Below are positions 35,719-45,839 of a stretch of DNA of 64,000 nt, piece after piece (position 1 is the stretch's first letter; every line of letters starts with the position of its first letter). The position numbers and the translations under genes were made by a program. The notes below the pieces were generated by a model. The model made no database searches. It was given only the letters and a program-made list of their open reading frames with translations, and was not told where the DNA came from. Source of the stretch: an uncultured Alphaproteobacteria bacterium (GTDB lineage Bacteria; Pseudomonadota; Alphaproteobacteria; Methylaequorales; Methylaequoraceae). The stretch spans positions 1-64,000 of the forward strand of contig CACCPY010000004.1 of assembly GCA_902547955.1 (NCBI GenBank), written 5' to 3'.

Positions 35719-36669
35719 TTACTCAAAAATAAACTCTTTTATTTTTAAACCATTTAAAAAATCACTTGCTTTCATTCTACCTTTTCCCTCTGGTTGAAGT
35801 TCAATAATTTTTATAAAACCTTCACCACACTGAACTTCAAATTCTTCATTAACTGCTCCCAATTTTTTTTTATCTTTTGGTATACCTTCTTCAGAAATAA
35901 CCTTTGATTTAAAAATCTTTATCCTTTTTTCAAGTGTTTTAATTTTTGTCCAAGTGCCTGGAGTTGGGTTAAATGCTCTAATTTTTCTATTTATAATTAC
36001 AGCTGGTTGACCCCAAGATATTCTAGTTTCTTCTTTCTCTATTTTACTTGCATAAGATACCTGATCATTTGATTGAATAATAAAGTTATGATTATTTTCT
36101 ATCACACTTTTAATAGTTTCTATTAAAAGAGGTTGACCAAACTTGATAATTTTATCAAAAATTTCTTTACTTGTATCGTCCTCTAAAATTGCAATTTTTT
36201 TTTGATTAATGATTGGTCCGGCGTCTAATTTTTTTTCAACTTTCATTATTGTAACACCTGTTTCTGTGTCACCTGTAAGTATTGATCTTTGCACTGGTGC
36301 AGCCCCTCTCCACTTTGGGAGTAATGAGGCGTGAACATTTATTGTTAAAAATTTTGGATGATCGATTATTTCCTCATTCACCAAATTCCCGTATGCAACA
36401 ACAATAATAAAATCTACAGAAATCTTACTAAAGGTCTCAAGAAATCTTTCATCATTCAAATTATTTGGAGTAAAGGTTGGAATCTTTTTTTCCAAACTCC
36501 ACTTTTCAACAGGCGAAAGGTTAGTTTTTTTTCCTCTTCCTGATTTAGAAGCTGGTTGACTTACTACAAATTTAATTAAAAAATTTTTACTAAAAAGGTA
36601 TTTTAAAAATTGTAATGAAAAATCTGGTGTACCAAAAAAACCTATCTTAATATTAGATAGCTTATTCAT
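35719..36669 (-). CDS. fmt: Fmt, methionyl-tRNA formyltransferase
   Basis: Formylates initiator Met-tRNA using 10-formyl-tetrahydrofolate. The 316-residue protein shows GFFGTPDFSLQFL, AYGNLV, the folate-binding NVHASLLPKWRGAAPVQRSI with catalytic Asn/His, and the C-terminal domain reading IRAFNPTPGTW. It overlaps the def end by 8 bases. Confidence 0.96.
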   Translation of the reverse strand: MNKLSNIKIGFFGTPDFSLQFLKYLFSKNFLIKFVVSQPASKSGRGKKTNLSPVEKWSLEKKIPTFTPNNLNDERFLETFSKISVDFIIVVAYGNLVNEEIIDHPKFLTINVHASLLPKWRGAAPVQRSILTGDTETGVTIMKVEKKLDAGPIINQKKIAILEDDTSKEIFDKIIKFGQPLLIETIKSVIENNHNFIIQSNDQVSYASKIEKEETRISWGQPAVIINRKIRAFNPTPGTWTKIKTLEKRIKIFKSKVISEEGIPKDKKKLGAVNEEFEVQCGEGFIKIIELQPEGKGRMKASDFLNGLKIKEFIFE

Positions 36670-37183
36670 TAGCTTTGTTTTTTTTCTTTATTTTTCTTAG
36701 CTTTTCAATTGCTAACTTTCTCTTTAGTTTTGAAAGATGATCTATAAATAATATACCATCCAAATGGTCAATCTCATGTTGGATACAAATTGACATTAGT
36801 CCATTAAAAGTGGCACTTTTTTTTTTTCCGTCATCATTATACCATTCTACTTTTACCTGCTTTGATCTTTCAACCTCTGCAAAATATTCTGGAACTGAAA
36901 GGCATCCCTCCTCATTAATAAACTTTTCTTCTGAAAACTCGATTATTCTCGGATTTACGAATGCAATTGGGTTAGATACGTCTTCTTCTTTAATATCAAT
37001 AACAACTATTCTCTTTTTTATACCAACTTGCGGTGCTGCAAGGCCTATTCCGTTTCCCGAGGCGTGTAAGGTTTCAAACATGTCATTAATAGTATTTTTA
37101 AGATTTTGATCAAAACTTTCTACAATAGTCGATTTATGCTTCAATCTTGTATCAGGTATTGTTAATATCTCTAGTATAGTCAT
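36662..37183 (-). CDS. def: Def, peptide deformylase
   Basis: Removes the formyl group from nascent proteins; a metal enzyme. The 173-residue protein has all three motifs: GNGIGLAAPQVG, EGCLSVP (metal Cys) and QHEIDHLDG (metal His residues and catalytic Glu). First gene of def-fmt-truA, divergent from rmuC with a 15-bp gap. Confidence 0.96.
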   Translation of the reverse strand: MTILEILTIPDTRLKHKSTIVESFDQNLKNTINDMFETLHASGNGIGLAAPQVGIKKRIVVIDIKEEDVSNPIAFVNPRIIEFSEEKFINEEGCLSVPEYFAEVERSKQVKVEWYNDDGKKKSATFNGLMSICIQHEIDHLDGILFIDHLSKLKRKLAIEKLRKIKKKNKANE

Positions 37184-37198
37184 GATAGAATTTTAAAA

Positions 37199-38185
37199 AT
37201 GAGTTTTGAAACCTTAATAATTATTTTTTTATCTAGCTTACTCTTTATTTTAGTTATAATTCAATTTTTTTTTTCTAATACGGGCTCAAAAGAAAGAATT
37301 AGAATTTTACTTGAAAAACAAGAGAACCTAGAGAAATCAATTTATCAAATATTTGAAGAAAAATTTGATAAAATTGATACAAAATTCGAAAAATCTTCAG
37401 CAGAAAACCAATCCAATCTCTATCAAATTAAAGAGAAAATATCAATTATTGACAGGGCTCAACAAAATATTTCAGGATTGACCGAAAACGTAATTGATCT
37501 AAAGAATATTTTATCTAACACTACAAAACGCGGAAAATTTGGGGAAGTTTTACTTGAAAATTTAATATCAGATCATTTACCTACCAAAAATTATGAATTT
37601 CAAAAAACTCTTTCAAATAATTGCAGGGTTGACTGTATTATAAAATCTTCAGGTTCATTAAATAATTTGTGTATAGACGCAAAGTTTCCAAGGGAAAGCT
37701 TTGAAAAGATTTTAAAATCAACAACTAACGAGGAAAAAAGTAGAGTACTTAAACTTTTTAAATCTGACATTATGAATCATGTTTTAGACGTAAAAAATAA
37801 ATATATAATTCCAGGAGAGACTTCAGATATAGCGCTTATTTTTATTCCTAGTGAACAAATCTATCTAGAAATTTTTAATCTAATTCCTGAAATTACTGAA
37901 CAATTTTATGACTTAAAAATTTTCCTTGTATCACCAACATCAATGTGGATAGTCCTTAGTTATATTGAGAGTATATTAAGAGATAAAAAAATTTCAGAAA
38001 ACTCTAAATTTATTTTTAATCAACTCAAAGATCTTACAGATGAAATTTCAAGATTAGAAACTAGAATTAATAAAATGGACTCTCATTTTACTAACGCTCA
38101 AAATGATTTAAATGATATTCTTATAACAACAAAAAAAATTAGAAATAAAAAAGACAAACTGATAAAACTAGATGTTAAAACTTAG
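37199..38185 (+). CDS. rmuC: RmuC-family DNA recombination protein
   Basis: A 328-residue protein with an N-terminal membrane anchor (about residues 3-25), a helical coiled-coil stretch, then the RmuC nuclease-like domain: KRGKFGEVLLENLISDHLP, LCIDAKFPRESFEK and IALIFIPSEQIYLEI. RmuC is linked to limiting inversions at short repeats. It is at the short end for the family. Its 3' end overlaps recR convergently by 11 bases. Confidence 0.9.
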   Translation: MSFETLIIIFLSSLLFILVIIQFFFSNTGSKERIRILLEKQENLEKSIYQIFEEKFDKIDTKFEKSSAENQSNLYQIKEKISIIDRAQQNISGLTENVIDLKNILSNTTKRGKFGEVLLENLISDHLPTKNYEFQKTLSNNCRVDCIIKSSGSLNNLCIDAKFPRESFEKILKSTTNEEKSRVLKLFKSDIMNHVLDVKNKYIIPGETSDIALIFIPSEQIYLEIFNLIPEITEQFYDLKIFLVSPTSMWIVLSYIESILRDKKISENSKFIFNQLKDLTDEISRLETRINKMDSHFTNAQNDLNDILITTKKIRNKKDKLIKLDVKT

Positions 38186-38774
38186 TTTTCATTTCACTTC
38201 TTGAACTAAACGCAGTTGATAATGTATTATAATCAACACTATCTAATTCTCCTCCAATGGGAATCCCTTGGGCAAGTCTAGTTACTAAAATTTCTTTCTT
38301 TTCGCAACTATCAGCAATAAATTGTGCAGTAATTTGACCTTCAACTGTTGCATTAGTAGCCAAAATAATTTCATTAATTTTTTTGTTTTGCACTTTTTTC
38401 ATTAAAGAAGATATATTTAATTCATCTGGACCAATCCCATCAATCGCAGATAAGACTCCTCCTAAAACATGGTAATGACCATCATAGGCTTTACTTTTTT
38501 CAATGGCCCATAAATCACCGATATCTTCTACTACGCAAACTTTTTCACTTTTTCTTTTGTTGGAATTACAAATAGAACAGGGTGATGAAACGTCAACATT
38601 TCCGCAATTCTCACAAAATGTTAGTGAAGATTTGAGATCATTTAACGAAGTTATTACTTGCGGTATAATTTTCTCCTTATTTTTTAAAAGATAAAGTACA
38701 ATTCTTCTGGCTGATCGTGGGCCCAGATTTGGTAATTTAGAGAAAAGCTCAATGAGATCACCCAATGCAGACAT
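38175..38774 (-). CDS. recR: RecR, recombination mediator
   Basis: Acts with RecO/RecF in loading RecA at gaps. The 199-residue protein has the helix-hairpin-helix FSKLPNLGPRSARRI, the zinc finger C-x2-C-x-n-C-x2-C (CENCGNVDVSSPCSIC) and a Toprim domain (VVEDIGDLWAIEKS, GVLSAIDGIGP). It is the third gene after dnaX and ybaB, in the classic order. Confidence 0.96.
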   Translation of the reverse strand: MSALGDLIELFSKLPNLGPRSARRIVLYLLKNKEKIIPQVITSLNDLKSSLTFCENCGNVDVSSPCSICNSNKRKSEKVCVVEDIGDLWAIEKSKAYDGHYHVLGGVLSAIDGIGPDELNISSLMKKVQNKKINEIILATNATVEGQITAQFIADSCEKKEILVTRLAQGIPIGGELDSVDYNTLSTAFSSRSEMKTKF

Positions 38775-38779
38775 AATTT

Positions 38780-39103
38780 CTAAAAGGGTAGCTTCATTCC
38801 TGGAGGCAATCCTAAGCCTCCTGAAATGGAATTCATTTGATTACTCATGTTTTCAGAAATTTTCTTGGTAGCATCGTTAACTGCCGCCAAAATAAGGTCC
38901 TCTAAAACTTCAACTTCATTTTTATCAACAATATTTGGATCAATTGTAATTTTTTTGAGAACATGCTTACCGTTAATTATTACTTTAACAGCCCCACCTC
39001 CCGAAAGACCTTCTATTTCAGTTTCCTCTATTTTTTTTTGCATCTCTGCCATCTTTTCCTGCATTTCCTTGGCTTGTTTCATTATTTGAGAAATATTTGT
39101 CAT
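38780..39103 (-). CDS. YbaB/EbfC nucleoid-associated protein
   Basis: A 107-residue protein that in other bacteria binds DNA as a dimer. Family features: MKQAKEMQEKMAEMQKKIEE helix, GGAVKVIINGKH and DLILAAVNDATKKISE. It overlaps the dnaX stop by 4 bases and lies 5 bp ahead of recR. Confidence 0.95.
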   Translation of the reverse strand: MTNISQIMKQAKEMQEKMAEMQKKIEETEIEGLSGGGAVKVIINGKHVLKKITIDPNIVDKNEVEVLEDLILAAVNDATKKISENMSNQMNSISGGLGLPPGMKLPF

Positions 39104-40812
39104 TTTTTTTCCTTATTTTTAATGTTTTCTTTTTCAATTTCCTTAACTGAAGTTACTTCAGATGAAGGAATGATATCAAGAATTTTTTTTATCGAATCTT
39201 CTTTTTTTATCTGCTCAACTTTTCTTTCATAGTTTAATTGTTCAATTTCTGAGAGCGATTTAAATCCCGATTGGTTGGTTACGGATAATATCCATCTTTT
39301 ATTAGTAAGCTTTCCTAAAATCTTTGAAGCTTTCCAAAGAATAGACTGTGCCTCTTGATTTTCTCCAATGATTTCTAACTCAATATGAAATGCATCTTTA
39401 TTACCGTCTAACTCAGAATAACTGACTAATCTGAAAGAATTACGGAGGTGATAAGCAACTAACATCTCTGACTTTTTTTCTAAAAATTCAACTAGTTTAG
39501 TAAATTTTTTTAGATTGCTCTCACTATTTTTACTAATTTTATTTTGGTCAAGTAAATCTTTTTTTAATGCAAGGCTGTTGTTTCCTATGTCGAAGGTTTT
39601 TTTTTGAGTAATTTGCGAACCATTATTTTGAGATGATTGTTGATTTTCTTCAATTTCTTCAAGTCTTTTTTTATTATCTTCTTTTTTGATAAGTGCTTCA
39701 AAAGGTGTTGGAATCAAAGAAATATAACACATTCGCATTATTGCCATTTCAAAGCATTGTTTTTCATCAAAAGTATCAGATAACTCATTTAAATATCTTT
39801 GCATTACCTCCCAAAATCTTGTTAGAAAGTCCATTTCAAATTTTTCTGATAGCTTTTTCAACCTATCAACACTTTTTGAATCTAAAAAATCATAGCTATT
39901 TTCAAATTTTGATTTAATAAGGGCTAAATTATATGTCAATTTCATCAGTGATTTCGCTAATTCATCAATAGATATTCCTTTCTCATAGAGTTCTTGAAAT
40001 TTTTCCAATGACAATTTAACTTCACCATTACATAAACTTTCAAATAAATCTAAGGCTTGAGTATTATCTGTTAGCCCTATTACATTTCTTACAAGTTCAG
40101 GTGAAATTTTTTTATTTCTAGCTAGAACATTATCTAATATTGATAAAGAATCGCGCATTGAACCTTCAGAACATATAGAAATAATCTGTGCTGATTCTTT
40201 ATCTAATGTATAACCTTCCTTTTTGGAAACATTAATTAGATGTTCTGAAATCAGGTTTAAATCTACTCTTCTCAAAACGAATCTTTGACATCTTGATAAA
40301 ATTGTGACCGGTACTTTTTCAGTTTCAGTAGTTGCAAAAATAAAAACTACATCAAGAGGAGGTTCCTCAAGTGTTTTAAGAAGTGCATTAAAGGCAGCTT
40401 TTGATAACATGTGGACTTCATCAATAATAAAAATTTTTTTTTTGGCATTAACAGGCTTATAATTTATGTTTTCAATAATTTCCCTTACGTCTGCAACACC
40501 TGTTCTACTTGCAGCGTCTATTTCAACAACATCAATATTACTCTCGTTATCAATTGAAATACAATTTTTACATTTTCCACAAGGCTCAGGGTTTTTAAGA
40601 TCTAAATTTTCACAATTAAGTGTTTTTGCTAAAATACGAGCTATTGTTGTTTTTCCTATGCCCCTGGTACCTGAAAACAAAAAAGCATGAGCTACTCTAT
40701 TAAGTTTAATGGCACCTTCTATTACAGAGCAAACCTCATCCTGACCAATTATATCAGAAAATTTTTTTGGTCTGTATTTCCTGGCTAAAACAATATATTC
40801 ATTGTCAGTCAT
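39100..40812 (-). CDS. dnaX: DnaX, DNA polymerase III tau/gamma subunit
   Basis: Clamp-loader ATPase of the replicative polymerase. It is 570 residues from ATG 40812 (MTDNEYIVLARKYRP); a frame extending to 40851 would run into the 4.5S RNA gene and is rejected. The AAA+ core has GTRGIGKTT, four zinc Cys (CGKCKNC and CENL before it), IDEVHMLS, and ATTETEKVPVTILSRCQRF. The C-terminal part is Lys/Glu/Asn-rich. No obvious programmed frameshift site with a stem was noted. Confidence 0.95.
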   Translation of the reverse strand: MTDNEYIVLARKYRPKKFSDIIGQDEVCSVIEGAIKLNRVAHAFLFSGTRGIGKTTIARILAKTLNCENLDLKNPEPCGKCKNCISIDNESNIDVVEIDAASRTGVADVREIIENINYKPVNAKKKIFIIDEVHMLSKAAFNALLKTLEEPPLDVVFIFATTETEKVPVTILSRCQRFVLRRVDLNLISEHLINVSKKEGYTLDKESAQIISICSEGSMRDSLSILDNVLARNKKISPELVRNVIGLTDNTQALDLFESLCNGEVKLSLEKFQELYEKGISIDELAKSLMKLTYNLALIKSKFENSYDFLDSKSVDRLKKLSEKFEMDFLTRFWEVMQRYLNELSDTFDEKQCFEMAIMRMCYISLIPTPFEALIKKEDNKKRLEEIEENQQSSQNNGSQITQKKTFDIGNNSLALKKDLLDQNKISKNSESNLKKFTKLVEFLEKKSEMLVAYHLRNSFRLVSYSELDGNKDAFHIELEIIGENQEAQSILWKASKILGKLTNKRWILSVTNQSGFKSLSEIEQLNYERKVEQIKKEDSIKKILDIIPSSEVTSVKEIEKENIKNKEKK

Positions 40813-40825
40813 TTTTTCCTCAAAA

Positions 40826-40916
40826 GGAGCCGAGTATTGACCCAAAGACAATCGTTACGGCTGCTTCTTTTCAGATCTGACCGGATTGGCGAAGCCATTG
40901 TCCAAACTCAACTCCC
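40826..40916 (-). ncRNA. ffs: 4.5S signal recognition particle RNA
   Basis: The minus strand just upstream of dnaX holds the bacterial SRP RNA core: GGTCAGATCTGAAAAGAAGC followed by AGCCGTAACG, matching the usual GTCAGGTCCGGAAGGAAGCAGCC. The tetraloop is GAAA rather than GGAA and the C-G pair next to it has become U-A, so the helix is kept. Flanking arms pair (GGGAG...GAGT with ACTC..CTCC; also GGACAAT with ATTGTC). Length about 91 nt; ends are good to about 5 bases. SRP RNA next to dnaX is usual in alphaproteobacteria. Confidence 0.9.
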
Positions 40917-40968
40917 AGAATAAAATAACATTTAAAGTTTTATTTTAAAATAACTTATAAATATTCAA

Positions 40969-41802
40969 TCAATTTCTAAAATTTGAGGCTTCAAAGTAAC
41001 CTATCATTTTTACTTTTGTTGAATATAAATTTAATACCTTCAATGCTTTTTTAAAATTTGAACTTTCAGGATGAGACTCAACATCGACTAAAAAAGAAAA
41101 TTGCTTGAAATCCTTATTTACAAAAAAACTTTCTAAACGGGTTAAATTAATTGAATTAGAAGCAAAACCACCCAAAGCTTTATAAAGTGATGCTGGTAAG
41201 TTTTTTGTATTAAAGACAATTGATGTAATTACTTTTTTATCTAAACCGATTTTTTTACTTTTCTTAGAGAAAACTAAAAACCTTGTGATGTTATTTTTTG
41301 AATCTTGTATATTATTTTTAACAATTTTCAAGTTATAAATTTCAGAAGCTAATTTTGAAGCAATAGCTGCAGAATTAGTTGTTTTTGTTTCAGATATATA
41401 TTTTGCTGCTCCAGCTGTATCAATAAAATTTACAGGACTGATATTCAATTTTCTTATATTTTTTTTACATTGATTTAATGCATGTATATGGCTGAAAACT
41501 TTTTTTATTTTAGATAAGTTAATATTATCTTTAGTCATAAGATGATGCTCTATTTTGTGATAATGCTCTGCGACAATTTTTAAATTAATTTTTTCAAGTA
41601 AGAAGTGCATGTCCGCTACTCTGCCGGCAATATTATTCTCAACGGGAATTAGAGCAACATCTGCTTTTTTATTTTCAACAACACTTATGGCTTCCTCAAA
41701 TGAACTACATGGAAGAGTTAAGTAATCTTTATAGAATTTTCGACAAACTAAATCTGAATAAGCACCATGCAACCCCTGAAATGATATATACTTTTTTGGC
41801 AT
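40969..41802 (-). CDS. pheA: PheA, prephenate dehydratase
   Basis: Converts prephenate to phenylpyruvate for phenylalanine synthesis. The 277-residue protein is the stand-alone form: a dehydratase domain (FQGLHGAYSDLV, ADVALIPVENNIAGRV, DTAGAAKYIS, NNITRFLVFSK) followed by an ACT regulatory domain (NSINLTRLESF). No chorismate mutase domain. It follows kdsB by 11 bp on the same strand. Confidence 0.94.
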   Translation of the reverse strand: MPKKYISFQGLHGAYSDLVCRKFYKDYLTLPCSSFEEAISVVENKKADVALIPVENNIAGRVADMHFLLEKINLKIVAEHYHKIEHHLMTKDNINLSKIKKVFSHIHALNQCKKNIRKLNISPVNFIDTAGAAKYISETKTTNSAAIASKLASEIYNLKIVKNNIQDSKNNITRFLVFSKKSKKIGLDKKVITSIVFNTKNLPASLYKALGGFASNSINLTRLESFFVNKDFKQFSFLVDVESHPESSNFKKALKVLNLYSTKVKMIGYFEASNFRN

Positions 41803-41813
41803 TATTAGGTAAG

Positions 41814-42563
41814 TTATGAATTATTATTTTTAAAAAGCAAACGAATTTTTTTTAGGTCTTCCATCGTGTCTACACTTGGAGGATTATTTTTTAATTTAAC
41901 TAACCTAATCTTCATTTTGTTATCAATAGCTCTCATTTGTTCAAGACTCCTATTAATTTCATTGGAAGTTTGCTTAAGATTTACGTACTTTTCCAAAGAA
42001 ATAGGGGTATAAATATACAAACCTATATGATGATAAAAATTTTTCTTAGACTTAATAACTCTGACAAAGTCTTTAGCAAAGCCTTCGTTTTTTTCATCTA
42101 AAATTACATTTGCTTTAACGATATTTGTATCTCTAATTTCAGAGTTCTCTAAATTACAAACTGCAGAGGCAATATCAGTTTTATCATCAAAAAATAAATT
42201 TACAGTTTTTTCTATTAGTTCTTTTTTAAAGATAGGTAGATCACCTTGTAAGTTTACAATAAAATCAAATTTTTTATCAAGGGCTTTATAAGCACTAAAA
42301 ACTCTGTCAGTTCCACTTTTAATATTTGCTTGTGTCATTACTGAATTGACGTTATTTTTTTTACAGAGGTTAAAAATTTTTTTACTATCTGTTGCAACAT
42401 AAACATCTCCAAGTTTGTAATTTATTGCAGATTGAGCAACTCTCAAAATCATTGGAACATTATTAATTTTTCTAAGAAGTTTTTCACTTAGTCTTTCAGA
42501 CTTAAGCCTGGCTGGAATAATTATTACCAAATTTTCTTTTTTCAATTTTCTATTGATCGTCAT
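41814..42563 (-). CDS. kdsB: KdsB, CMP-KDO synthetase
   Basis: Activates KDO as CMP-KDO for the lipid A inner core, so the organism makes lipopolysaccharide. The 249-residue protein has VIIIPARLKSERLSEKLL, VYVATDSKKI, GTDRVFSA and NLQGDLPIF. Length is typical. It is divergent from the cytochrome c gene (48 bp gap). Confidence 0.93.
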   Translation of the reverse strand: MTINRKLKKENLVIIIPARLKSERLSEKLLRKINNVPMILRVAQSAINYKLGDVYVATDSKKIFNLCKKNNVNSVMTQANIKSGTDRVFSAYKALDKKFDFIVNLQGDLPIFKKELIEKTVNLFFDDKTDIASAVCNLENSEIRDTNIVKANVILDEKNEGFAKDFVRVIKSKKNFYHHIGLYIYTPISLEKYVNLKQTSNEINRSLEQMRAIDNKMKIRLVKLKNNPPSVDTMEDLKKIRLLFKNNNS

Positions 42564-42611
42564 AATTGTATTTTATATTAATATACTTAAAATTTTTTGT
42601 TATAATTAGAC

Positions 42612-43121
42612 ATGAATAAATATTTTCTATCAGTAATATCAATATTAATCTTATTTCAATCATTCAAAGTTGCAGATGAAATTTTTTTTCATAAAGAAGC
42701 AACTAAAAGAAGCTATGTAATAATCGCTGATGAACAAGAAATAAATAATGAGATAGTTGAAACAGAAGAAGTAGCTACAAAAGTAGATGTAGATGTTAAT
42801 GCTTTACTAGTAACTGCAAATCTTGAAAATGGAAAGAAAATTGCAAAACAATGTAGTGCTTGTCATAGTTTTGATAATTCAATGAAAATTAAGGTTGGTC
42901 CTCCCCTTTGGAACATTGTAGGAAGAAAATCAGCAGGTATTGATGGCTTTAAGTATTCTAAAGCGTTAACTGAATACAAAAAAAACTGGTCGATAAACGA
43001 ACTTTTCTATTTCTTTGAAAATCCAAAAGAATATATTAAAGGGACAAAAATGATATATAAAGGATTAAAAAAAGAGTCTGATAGAGCAGATCTTATTTCA
43101 TATTTAAAATCTTTAAACTAA
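42612..43121 (+). CDS. Membrane-anchored cytochrome c (CycM/c552 type)
   Basis: A 169-residue class I cytochrome c with an uncleaved N-terminal anchor (about residues 3-22), an acidic Glu/Val-rich linker and a heme domain: CSACHSF binding site, GPPLWNIVGR, and axial Met in GTKMIYKG. Such CycM cytochromes carry electrons from the bc1 complex to terminal oxidase in alphaproteobacteria. Usual place beside kdsB/pheA. Its stop shares one base with the next start. Confidence 0.92.
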   Translation: MNKYFLSVISILILFQSFKVADEIFFHKEATKRSYVIIADEQEINNEIVETEEVATKVDVDVNALLVTANLENGKKIAKQCSACHSFDNSMKIKVGPPLWNIVGRKSAGIDGFKYSKALTEYKKNWSINELFYFFENPKEYIKGTKMIYKGLKKESDRADLISYLKSLN

Positions 43122-43903
43122 TGAAACTCAATAATTCTGATTTACTTAAGTTTGCATTAAACTTTGCAGATGAAAGTAAAAAAATTTTGCAAAAAAATTA
43201 TTTCAAAACCTTTAATATTGAAGAAAAAAATGATGGTTCGTTAGTAACAAACATTGACAAAGAAATTGAGGAAAAATTTAGAAAATTATTAAAGAAAAAA
43301 TTTCCTGAGCATGGCGTTATTGGTGAAGAATTTGGTTATGAAAAAGAGAATAATGAATATGTATGGGTTCTTGATCCTTTAGACGGGACTCACAGTTTTA
43401 TTGCAGGAAAGCCCCTTTTTGGTACTCTCATTTGTTGTATGAAAAATAACAAACCAATAATTGGAGTAATAGATATACCTATACTTAATCAAAGATGGTT
43501 TGGGGGTGAGAAATTAGGTGTTAAGTTAAACAACATACAATGTAAGAAGGTCTTAAAGAAAAAAAAATTTAGCCAAACAATAATGGCATCAACTTCACTA
43601 TTAATGTTTGATGAACAAAGACGATCTACTATTACTGATATATATAAAAAAGTTAAGTTTCCAATTTTTGGAACCGACTGTTATGCATATGGTTTATTAT
43701 TATCAGGCAAGATTGATATTATTATCGAAGCTAACATGAAACCCTGGGATTACATGGCGCAAGTAGCATTAGTTCAAGAATTAGGAGGAAAAATGACGGA
43801 TTGGAACGAGGAGAATTTAGGAATCAATTCTGACGGAAAAATCATTGCATCTAACTTTTCTAATCACCATAAAGAAATAATAAATCTGATAAAAACTTTA
43901 TAA
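43121..43903 (+). CDS. hisN: HisN-type histidinol-phosphatase (inositol monophosphatase family)
   Basis: A 260-residue Mg-dependent phosphatase with the motifs DGSLVTNIDKEIE, VIGEEFG, the metal site WVLDPLDGTHSFI and MKPWDYMAQVALVQELGG. The subgroup closest in motif and context acts on histidinol phosphate; other inositol-phosphatase-like substrates remain possible. It is coupled to the cytochrome gene and runs into yejA after one base. Confidence 0.85.
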   Translation: MKLNNSDLLKFALNFADESKKILQKNYFKTFNIEEKNDGSLVTNIDKEIEEKFRKLLKKKFPEHGVIGEEFGYEKENNEYVWVLDPLDGTHSFIAGKPLFGTLICCMKNNKPIIGVIDIPILNQRWFGGEKLGVKLNNIQCKKVLKKKKFSQTIMASTSLLMFDEQRRSTITDIYKKVKFPIFGTDCYAYGLLLSGKIDIIIEANMKPWDYMAQVALVQELGGKMTDWNEENLGINSDGKIIASNFSNHHKEIINLIKTL

Positions 43904-43904
43904 A

Positions 43905-45839
43905 ATGAATATCTTAAAACGCATTATCATTATTAACTTATTTTTTTTTTCATCAGCACTTTCTGATCCAGTTGAAAAAAAGTCTTTTGATAATTATCAA
44001 CATGGAATTGCAATGCATGGTGACTTAAAATACCCAAAAAATTTTAAAAAATTTGAATATGCAAATGAAAACGCTTTCAAGGGAGGTAAAATAAACAGAT
44101 TTTCTATTGGAACATTTGACAATTTAAATCCATACATTTTAAAAGGAGTACCTGCTTATCAGGCAGCATATCTTTTTGAGACTTTAATGAAATCTTCTTT
44201 TGATGAACCATTTAGTCAATATGGTTTACTTGCTGAAGGGGTTAAAGTACCGGCAGATAGGTCTTGGGTAGCATTTAAAATAAGAAAAGAAGCTAGATTT
44301 TCTGACGGTACAAAAGTTACACCAATAGATGTAAAATTTTCTTTTGAAACCATTATGTCAAAAGGACATCCCACCTATAAAACGTACTGGGGTCAGGTTG
44401 ATAAAGTAGATGTAATTAGTAAAAATGAGGTTAAATTTTTTTTTAAAGGAGATCCTAACCCAGAACTTCCGCTCATAATTGGATATCAGTTACCAATTTT
44501 TTCGAAAAATGATTGGGAGGGTAAAGACTTTAGTAAAACTACACTTACACCCCCATTAGGAAGTGGACCTTATTTAATTTCAGATGTAAAAGCAGGAAGG
44601 AGTCTAACTCTGAAAAAAAATAATAATTACTGGGGAAAAGATCTAAACGTAAATATTGGTCGTTATAATTTCGAAACAATTCATTATGACTACTACAGAG
44701 ATGAAACAGTCGCATTGGAAGCATTCAAATCAGGGGCTTATGACTTTAAGCAAGAAAATTCATCAAAAAATTGGGCAACCGCTTATAAATTTCCAGCTGT
44801 TAAAGAAGGTAAGGTAAAAGTCGAGGAAATCAAATATTACAGGCCTAGTGGAATGCAAGGATTTGCTTACAATACAAGAAAAACAATTTTTAAAAATAGA
44901 AATGTTAGAAAAGCTTTGACCTATGCGTTTGATTTTGAATGGTCAAACAGAAACTTGTTTTACAATGCATATACTAGAACAAAAAGTTTTTTTGATAACT
45001 CCGAACTTTCATCCCAAAATTTACCAAGTGATGATGAATTAAAAATTCTTGAAAAGTATAGAGGTAAAATCCCCGATGAGGTATTTACAAGTGTCTATAC
45101 TCCGCCAAATACAGCAAAAGAAAATGGCTTAAGGAAAAATTTAAGAACAGCCAGAAGACTTCTTAAGCAAGAGGGGTGGATAATAAAGGACGATGTGTTA
45201 ACAAATGAGAAAACAGGTGAAATTTTTGAATTTGAAATTCTACTCAGATCACCACTTTTTGAAAGAATTGTTTTACCAATGAAAAGAAATCTAAAAAAAT
45301 TAGGTATTAATGTGTCCATTAGAACAGTTCAAGATGATTCTCAATACATAAGACGACTAGAGGATTTTGATTACGATATGATTGTCATAAATTATGGTTC
45401 AATAATTTCACCAGGTAATGAGCAAAAAAGTTACTGGGGATCAGCTACAGCTGATCAAAAAGCTAGTCCTAATTACATGGGGGTAAAAAACCCGGTAATT
45501 GACGAAATAGTTGATAAACTTGTAAGTGCAAAATCAAGAAAAGAGCTCGTTACATATACCAAGGTGTTAGATAGAATACTGCTATTCAATTTTTATCTAA
45601 TTCCTCAATTTCATATTGGACATTATAGAGTGGCTTATTGGAATAAAATTTCTAGACCAAACGTTTCTCCAAAATATGATCTAGGTTTTGACTTTTGGTG
45701 GTTTGACCCTGACAAGGCAAGAAATATTGGGGAGGTTTCTTCCACTAGCATTGAAAAAAAAAAGGATAATTCTTTATATTATCTCTTATTATTTTTTTTA
45801 TTATTTATCCTCTGGAGAATGAGAAGGAAAACTAGCTAA
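43905..45839 (+). CDS. yejA: YejA-like extracellular solute-binding protein (family 5)
   Basis: Periplasmic oligopeptide-type binding protein of the Yej importer. The 644-residue protein has a signal peptide (about 1-20), the family opening [14 protein letters not shown] and [12 protein letters not shown], and typical motifs [16 protein letters not shown], and [11 protein letters not shown]. Unusually, the C-terminus ends in a hydrophobic segment ([14 protein letters not shown]) plus basic tail, so the protein may be membrane-tethered at its end. Followed without a gap by yejB. Confidence 0.92.
   Translation: MNILKRIIIINLFFFSSALSDPVEKKSFDNYQHGIAMHGDLKYPKNFKKFEYANENAFKGGKINRFSIGTFDNLNPYILKGVPAYQAAYLFETLMKSSFDEPFSQYGLLAEGVKVPADRSWVAFKIRKEARFSDGTKVTPIDVKFSFETIMSKGHPTYKTYWGQVDKVDVISKNEVKFFFKGDPNPELPLIIGYQLPIFSKNDWEGKDFSKTTLTPPLGSGPYLISDVKAGRSLTLKKNNNYWGKDLNVNIGRYNFETIHYDYYRDETVALEAFKSGAYDFKQENSSKNWATAYKFPAVKEGKVKVEEIKYYRPSGMQGFAYNTRKTIFKNRNVRKALTYAFDFEWSNRNLFYNAYTRTKSFFDNSELSSQNLPSDDELKILEKYRGKIPDEVFTSVYTPPNTAKENGLRKNLRTARRLLKQEGWIIKDDVLTNEKTGEIFEFEILLRSPLFERIVLPMKRNLKKLGINVSIRTVQDDSQYIRRLEDFDYDMIVINYGSIISPGNEQKSYWGSATADQKASPNYMGVKNPVIDEIVDKLVSAKSRKELVTYTKVLDRILLFNFYLIPQFHIGHYRVAYWNKISRPNVSPKYDLGFDFWWFDPDKARNIGEVSSTSIEKKKDNSLYYLLLFFLLFILWRMRRKTS

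Noticed and set aside
40813-40851. N-terminal extension of DnaX
   Set aside because: It lies in the 3' end of the 4.5S RNA; the family start MTDNEY-like sequence begins at 40812.
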